Shown: piece by piece, positions 5,152 through 8,244 of the stretch
Layout: each line of letters begins with the position of its first letter
How positions within the stretch are numbered: position 1 is the stretch's first letter
Source of the DNA: Pseudomonadota bacterium
GTDB taxonomy: Bacteria; Pseudomonadota; Alphaproteobacteria; Rhizobiales; Rhizobiaceae
NCBI GenBank assembly: GCA_023393575.1
Contig: JAEWKX010000351.1
Location: forward strand, 1 to 8,244
Length of the DNA: 8,244 bases
Direction of reading: 5' to 3'
Position numbers and translations under genes: made by a program
The notes under the pieces: model-generated
Told to the model about the DNA's origin: nothing
Seen by the model: only the letters and a program-made list of their open reading frames with translations
Database searches by the model: none

Positions 5152-6392
5152 CAGCTCCGGTAATCGCCGTTGATGGCGACATATTCCTTGGTCAGGTCGC
5201 AGGTCCACACGGTCGCGCGACCGCCACCCAGCCCCAGATCGACCCGAACGGGGATGTCCTCTTCCTTCATGATCGCACTGGCCGCCGCTTCGGAATAATC
5301 CGGGTCGCGCTCGCCGTTGACGGCCACCCGGACATCCCCGAACCAGATGGCGAGCCGGTCGCGATCAGCCATCTCGCCGGACTTGCCGACGGCCATCACC
5401 ACCCGGCCCCAGTTGGCGTCCTCGCCTGCCACCGCCGTCTTAACCAGCGGCGAATTGGCGATCGACAACGCGATCCGCTTGGCGGCGGCATCGTTCTCGG
5501 CGCCGGTCACCGTGACCTCCACCATTTTGCGCGCACCCTCGCCGTCGCGCACGACCTGGAGCGCCAGATCCTTGAGAAGGTCGTTCAGAGCGGCACGGAA
5601 GCCTGCAAGGGCAGGATCTTCAGCAGAGGTGATCCGGACCTGGCCATCGGCGGCGGCGGCACCCGTGGCGAACAGCATCAGAGTGTCGGACGTGGACGTG
5701 TCGCTGTCCACCGTAACGGAATTGAACGTGGGGCCGACGCCGGCTGACAGCAGTTGCTGCAGGACGTCGGACGCGATATCGGCATCCGTCGCGACGAAGG
5801 AGAGCATGGTCGCCATGTCCGGCGCAATCATGCCGGCGCCCTTGGCGATGCCGTTGATCGTCACGGTGACGCCCCCGATGGCCGCCGATCGCGTAGCGAT
5901 CTTCGGATAGGTGTCGGTCGTCATGATCGCCTTGGCCGCGTCCAGCCAGAAATTCGGCTGGGCCTGGTCATTCATATCGCCAAGCACGCCCGCGAACTTG
6001 CCGGCGTCGAGCGGCTCGCCGATCACCCCGGTCGAAGCCAGGTAGACTTCGTTCTGTTCGCATCCCACGGCAGACGCCGCCGACTGCGCCGTGAGTTCCG
6101 TCGCGGCCTTTCCCTTGATCCCGGTGAAGGCGTTGGCATTACCGGAGTTCACCACCACGGCCCGCGCCTTCCCGTGCGGCAGATTGGTACGGCAGAAGTC
6201 GACCGGCGCGGAGGGGCATTTGGAACGCGTAAAGACGCCTGCCACCGCCGCCGGCCGGTCGAAAACCATCAGCAGCACGTCGGTACGGTTCTTGTACTTG
6301 ATCCCGGCGGCAGCAGTCGCCATGCGCAGGCCGCGGATCGGCGGCATCTCGGAGAAGGATTTCGGAGCGAGCGGCGAGACGGAAGCGGACAT
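5151..6392 (-). CDS. argJ: Arginine biosynthesis protein ArgJ (ornithine acetyltransferase)
   Basis: A 413-aa ArgJ, the normal full length. It transfers the acetyl group of N-acetylornithine to glutamate (cyclic arginine pathway), and in bifunctional forms can also make N-acetylglutamate from acetyl-CoA. The precursor cleaves itself just before the nucleophile Thr195 in [20 protein letters not shown], giving alpha and beta chains. The oxyanion-hole Thr121-Gly122 (STGVIG), [10 protein letters not shown] at 82-91, and the terminal [11 protein letters not shown] are all present. The start at 6392 gives the expected [13 protein letters not shown]. The bases before it (GGATGCTCCTCA) hold no good ribosome site. 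Only 25 bp separate the ATG from the base of the upstream terminator hairpin. It heads the argJ-GNAT-mutT unit. Whether this copy is mono- or bifunctional cannot be read from sequence. Confidence 0.98.
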   Translation of the reverse strand: MSASVSPLAPKSFSEMPPIRGLRMATAAAGIKYKNRTDVLLMVFDRPAAVAGVFTRSKCPSAPVDFCRTNLPHGKARAVVVNSGNANAFTGIKGKAATELTAQSAASAVGCEQNEVYLASTGVIGEPLDAGKFAGVLGDMNDQAQPNFWLDAAKAIMTTDTYPKIATRSAAIGGVTVTINGIAKGAGMIAPDMATMLSFVATDADIASDVLQQLLSAGVGPTFNSVTVDSDTSTSDTLMLFATGAAAADGQVRITSAEDPALAGFRAALNDLLKDLALQVVRDGEGARKMVEVTVTGAENDAAAKRIALSIANSPLVKTAVAGEDANWGRVVMAVGKSGEMADRDRLAIWFGDVRVAVNGERDPDYSEAAASAIMKEEDIPVRVDLGLGGGRATVWTCDLTKEYVAINGDYRS

Positions 6393-6417
6393 TGAGGAGC
6401 ATCCAGACTGAATGTGG

Positions 6418-6441
6418 AAGGGCCCGGAAAACCGGGCCCTT
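6418..6441 (-). terminator. Hairpin terminator behind the peptidyl-prolyl isomerase gene
   Basis: A perfect 10-bp inverted repeat (AAGGGCCCGG / CCGGGCCCTT) with a 4-base loop lies 9 bases after the isomerase TAA. The GC-rich stem and CTT trail fit an intrinsic terminator, though the T-run is short, so read-through into argJ is possible. Confidence 0.75.
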
Positions 6442-6450
6442 GTGGAAGAG

Positions 6451-7338
6451 TTACTGCTGGGGCGCAGGTGTCTCACCCGCTGCGGGATCGGCTTCAGGCG
6501 CCTTGTTGACGTCCTCATAGCCCTTGCGCAGCGTCTCGTCCATGATCTCGACCGTCTGCTCCGCCTTCGCCTTCTCGATCAACGCAAGGTACTTGTCGCG
6601 CATCACCAACTGGCGGACCTGCGGCTCCACCTGCTCCAATGCCGGCGGCTGGACGTCGCGGCGATCTTCGAGCCTGATGACGTGGAAGCCGAACTGCGAC
6701 TTGACCGGCGTCTTCGTGTATGCGCCCTTCTCCAACGCAAAGGCCGCTTCTTCAAATTCCGGCACCATCCGGCCCTTCGAGAACCAGCCCAGGTCGCCGC
6801 CATCATCCTTGTTGGAATCCTCCGACCTGGCCTTGGCCAGCTCCGCGAAATCCTTGCCGGCATCCAGGTCTGCAATGATCGCCTTGGCCTCTTCCTCGGT
6901 CTTCACCAGGATATGGCGGGCATTGACCTCTTCCTGCTTCGGCAGTGCTCCGATCTCCTTGTCGTAGCGAGCCTTGACCTCTTCGTCGGTAACGGCGTCG
7001 ACCACATGTTTGCGGAAGTAGGAGTTGTGCAGCTCCCGATCCTTGATATAGCCCATCCGCTTCTTGAAGTCTTCGGTTTCGCCAAGACCCTCGTCGGCCG
7101 CTCCCTGGGCAAGCAGCTTCACGTCGATCGCGCCGGACAGGGCCGCGATACGCTTCTGCTCGTCCGGAAGCTGCTGCAGTTGGGGATCCAGATTGGCCAC
7201 AGCCAGGTCGAGTTCGGACTGGCGGATCTCCAGATCGCCGACCTTGGCAACCACGGCATCCTCCTGCGCGAACGCGGAGGCACCGAGGGAAAGCGCGACG
7301 GCAAGAGCAGCCGTTGCGAGAAGTTTGTGGCGCAGCAT
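6451..7338 (-). CDS. Exported parvulin-type peptidyl-prolyl cis-trans isomerase
   Basis: A 295-aa SurA/PrsA-like folding factor of the periplasm. A Sec signal peptide occupies residues 1-24 ([20 protein letters not shown] then SAFA), with likely cleavage after AFA. An N-terminal chaperone-like helical region spans about 30-130. One parvulin (rotamase) domain runs from about 138 to 226, beginning [12 protein letters not shown] and holding the hallmarks DGGDLGWF (179-186), [10 protein letters not shown] (191-200) and [10 protein letters not shown] (216-225). The tail after about 275 is rich in Pro, Ala and Glu and ends ETPAPQQ, probably disordered. No lipobox Cys is present, so it is soluble rather than a PrsA lipoprotein. 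ATG 7338 follows AAAGGTGA; a TTG at 7353 is a less likely start. It probably helps fold secreted or outer-membrane proteins and is divergent from secA. Confidence 0.95.
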   Translation of the reverse strand: MLRHKLLATAALAVALSLGASAFAQEDAVVAKVGDLEIRQSELDLAVANLDPQLQQLPDEQKRIAALSGAIDVKLLAQGAADEGLGETEDFKKRMGYIKDRELHNSYFRKHVVDAVTDEEVKARYDKEIGALPKQEEVNARHILVKTEEEAKAIIADLDAGKDFAELAKARSEDSNKDDGGDLGWFSKGRMVPEFEEAAFALEKGAYTKTPVKSQFGFHVIRLEDRRDVQPPALEQVEPQVRQLVMRDKYLALIEKAKAEQTVEIMDETLRKGYEDVNKAPEADPAAGETPAPQQ

Positions 7339-7422
7339 CAAGTCACCTTTCAAGAATGGTCGCCAGTATCAGAAGCGCCTGATCCAGCCGGAAAGCCTTC
7401 AGAAACATTGGAATGTGGCCTT

Positions 7423-7451
7423 TGTGTATCGGCCGTTGCCGTTGACATCAA
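7423..7451 (-). promoter_or_regulatory. Candidate promoter of the peptidyl-prolyl isomerase gene
   Basis: On the minus strand TTGATG (7451-7446), 17 bases, then TACACA (7428-7423). The -35 is fair and the -10 weak. The transcript would start near 7416 and carry a leader of about 78 bases. Its -35 overlaps that of the secA promoter candidate on the other strand. Confidence 0.3.
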
Positions 7452-7470
7452 TCGACCCCCCTCTTATCTG
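7442..7470 (+). promoter_or_regulatory. Candidate promoter of secA
   Basis: A perfect TTGACA (7442-7447), a 17-base spacer and TATCTG (7465-7470) form a good sigma-70-type promoter. In rhizobial terms it is GTTGAC-N17-TTATCT against CTTGAC-N17-CTATAT. The predicted start is near 7477, leaving a leader of roughly 110 bases before secA. I see no clear regulatory structure in that leader. The ribosome site AAAGGA is at 7572-7577. Confidence 0.55.
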
Positions 7471-7585
7471 TCACGCGACTTTGCGTCCAGATGACTTTCC
7501 GGGCGTACAGGCGATTTTGGCGACTCCGCAGAGCCGCCGGCAAGCCTGTGATCAAACGTATGTATAATCAGAAAGGACCATTCGC

Positions 7586-8244
7586 ATGGTCAGCTTCGGC
7601 GGATTGGCCCGCAAACTTTTCGGCTCGGCGAATGAACGCCGCGTCCGCTCCTACAAGTCCCGCGTCGACGCTGTCAACGCCCTCGAGGAGAAGACCAAGG
7701 CTCTTTCCGACGCAGAACTGGCGGCCAAGACCGTCGAATTCCGAGAACAGCTGGCGGCCGGAAAGAACCTCGACGACCTTCTCGTTCCCGCCTTTGCCGT
7801 CGTTCGCGAAGCCTCCCTCCGGGTACTGGGAATGCGACCTTTCGACGTGCAGCTGACGGGCGGCATGATCCTTCACGACGGCGCGATCGCAGAGATGAAG
7901 ACGGGCGAAGGAAAGACGCTCGTGGCGACGCTCGCCGTCTACATCAACGCCCTTGCCGGCAAGGGCGTGCATGTCGTGACAGTCAACGATTACCTTGCCA
8001 GCCGCGACGCCGCCACGATGGGGCGCCTTTACGGCTTCCTGGGCCTGACGACCGGCGTCATCGTTCACGGCCTCAGCGACGAGGAACGGCGCGCAGCCTA
8101 CGGCTGCGAAATCACCTACGCGACGAATAACGAACTCGGCTTCGACTATCTCCGCGACAACATGAAATACGACCGCGGCCAGATGGTGCAACGCGGACAC
8201 AACTACGCCATCGTCGAAGAAGTGGACTCGATCCTCGTCGACGA
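7586..8244 (+). CDS. secA: Preprotein translocase ATPase SecA, N-terminal part, 3' end beyond the window
   Basis: The first 219 codons of an expected protein of about 900 aa, the motor that drives unfolded preproteins through SecYEG. Visible in order are [19 protein letters not shown], the helicase Q-region [14 protein letters not shown] (86-99), Walker A MKTGEGKT (104-111), [14 protein letters not shown] (129-142), and [17 protein letters not shown] (178-194). The DEAD/Walker B region at 207-220 reads NYAIV then [10 protein letters not shown]. The first residue of that motif, Asp in E. coli (D209) and in nearly all SecA, is Glu211 here (codon GAA at 8216-8218). This is either a real substitution or a one-base sequence error. 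The start ATG follows AAAGGA by 8 bases. It is divergent from the exported isomerase gene with 247 bp between. Confidence 0.98.
   Translation, partial: MVSFGGLARKLFGSANERRVRSYKSRVDAVNALEEKTKALSDAELAAKTVEFREQLAAGKNLDDLLVPAFAVVREASLRVLGMRPFDVQLTGGMILHDGAIAEMKTGEGKTLVATLAVYINALAGKGVHVVTVNDYLASRDAATMGRLYGFLGLTTGVIVHGLSDEERRAAYGCEITYATNNELGFDYLRDNMKYDRGQMVQRGHNYAIVEEVDSILVD

Noticed and set aside
5151..5208. A 19-residue longer acetyltransferase start inside argJ
   Set aside because: The extension [19 protein letters not shown] is out-of-frame argJ sequence and does not resemble a GNAT N-terminus. The TGATG junction is a better start.
6412..7494. A 360-codon open frame on the plus strand opposite the isomerase gene
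   Set aside because: The isomerase has a signal peptide, ribosome site and full parvulin domain on the other strand. The plus-strand frame is Leu/Arg/Asp-rich shadow.
7563..7568. A perfect TATAAT just before secA
   Set aside because: No -35 lies at 16-18 bases, and the implied start near 7575 would cut the secA ribosome site.
7491..7856. An ATG-started frame in the secA leader, considered as a SecM-like secretion monitor
   Set aside because: It has no signal peptide or arrest-like motif, and it continues out of frame deep into secA with shadow-like composition.
7568..8200. A 210-codon open frame antisense to secA
   Set aside because: secA is unmistakable here, and the antisense frame shows no motif or plausible start signal.

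Overview
The window looks like ordinary core chromosome of an alphaproteobacterium of the order Hyphomicrobiales (Rhizobiales), most likely Rhizobiaceae (Rhizobium, Sinorhizobium or Agrobacterium type). The basis is uniformly high GC, rhizobial protein styles (for example SecA beginning [13 protein letters not shown], and a methyltransferase ending in GWAPHESQQQPLKPGSAK), and a gene neighbourhood that I recall from rhizobial genomes. No tRNA, rRNA, insertion sequence, CRISPR array or prophage gene is visible, and coding is dense.

Left part (1-2355, minus strand): a cluster read comF, grxC, a nitrilase-family amidase, then a DUF1178 protein cut by the left edge. The last three are tightly packed (12-bp gap, then a 4-bp overlap). 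A rhizobial-type promoter candidate sits just before grxC. The amidase next to a glutaredoxin points to glutathione repair or redox housekeeping.

Middle (2356-3955): a 64-bp divergent region separates comF from a plus-strand methyltransferase of the NDUFAF5/BioC-like class. This converges on a minus-strand two-gene pilus module: a small one-span membrane protein followed by a 57-aa Flp-type pilin. The two convergent genes share a CTAG in which both stop codons lie. Upstream of the pilus module is a CtrA-like box (TTAA-N7-TTTA).

Right-middle (3956-6392, minus strand): argJ, a GNAT acetyltransferase and a MutT-type Nudix hydrolase, coupled by a 1-bp overlap and a 2-bp gap. ArgJ performs the acetyl-recycling step of arginine synthesis; the other two are probably housekeeping.

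Right end (6418-8244): a strong hairpin ends the minus-strand gene for a secreted parvulin-type peptidyl-prolyl isomerase. Divergently, after 247 bp with face-to-face promoter candidates, secA runs off the right edge. A Sec motor and an exported folding factor therefore sit back to back. The most striking oddity in the window is in SecA: the first aspartate of its DEAD-type Walker B motif reads as glutamate (EEVD instead of DEVD).

I see no convincing new multi-gene system. The points most worth checking are the SecA substitution, the putatively CtrA-controlled orphan pilin with its uncharacterised partner, and the amidase-glutaredoxin pairing.
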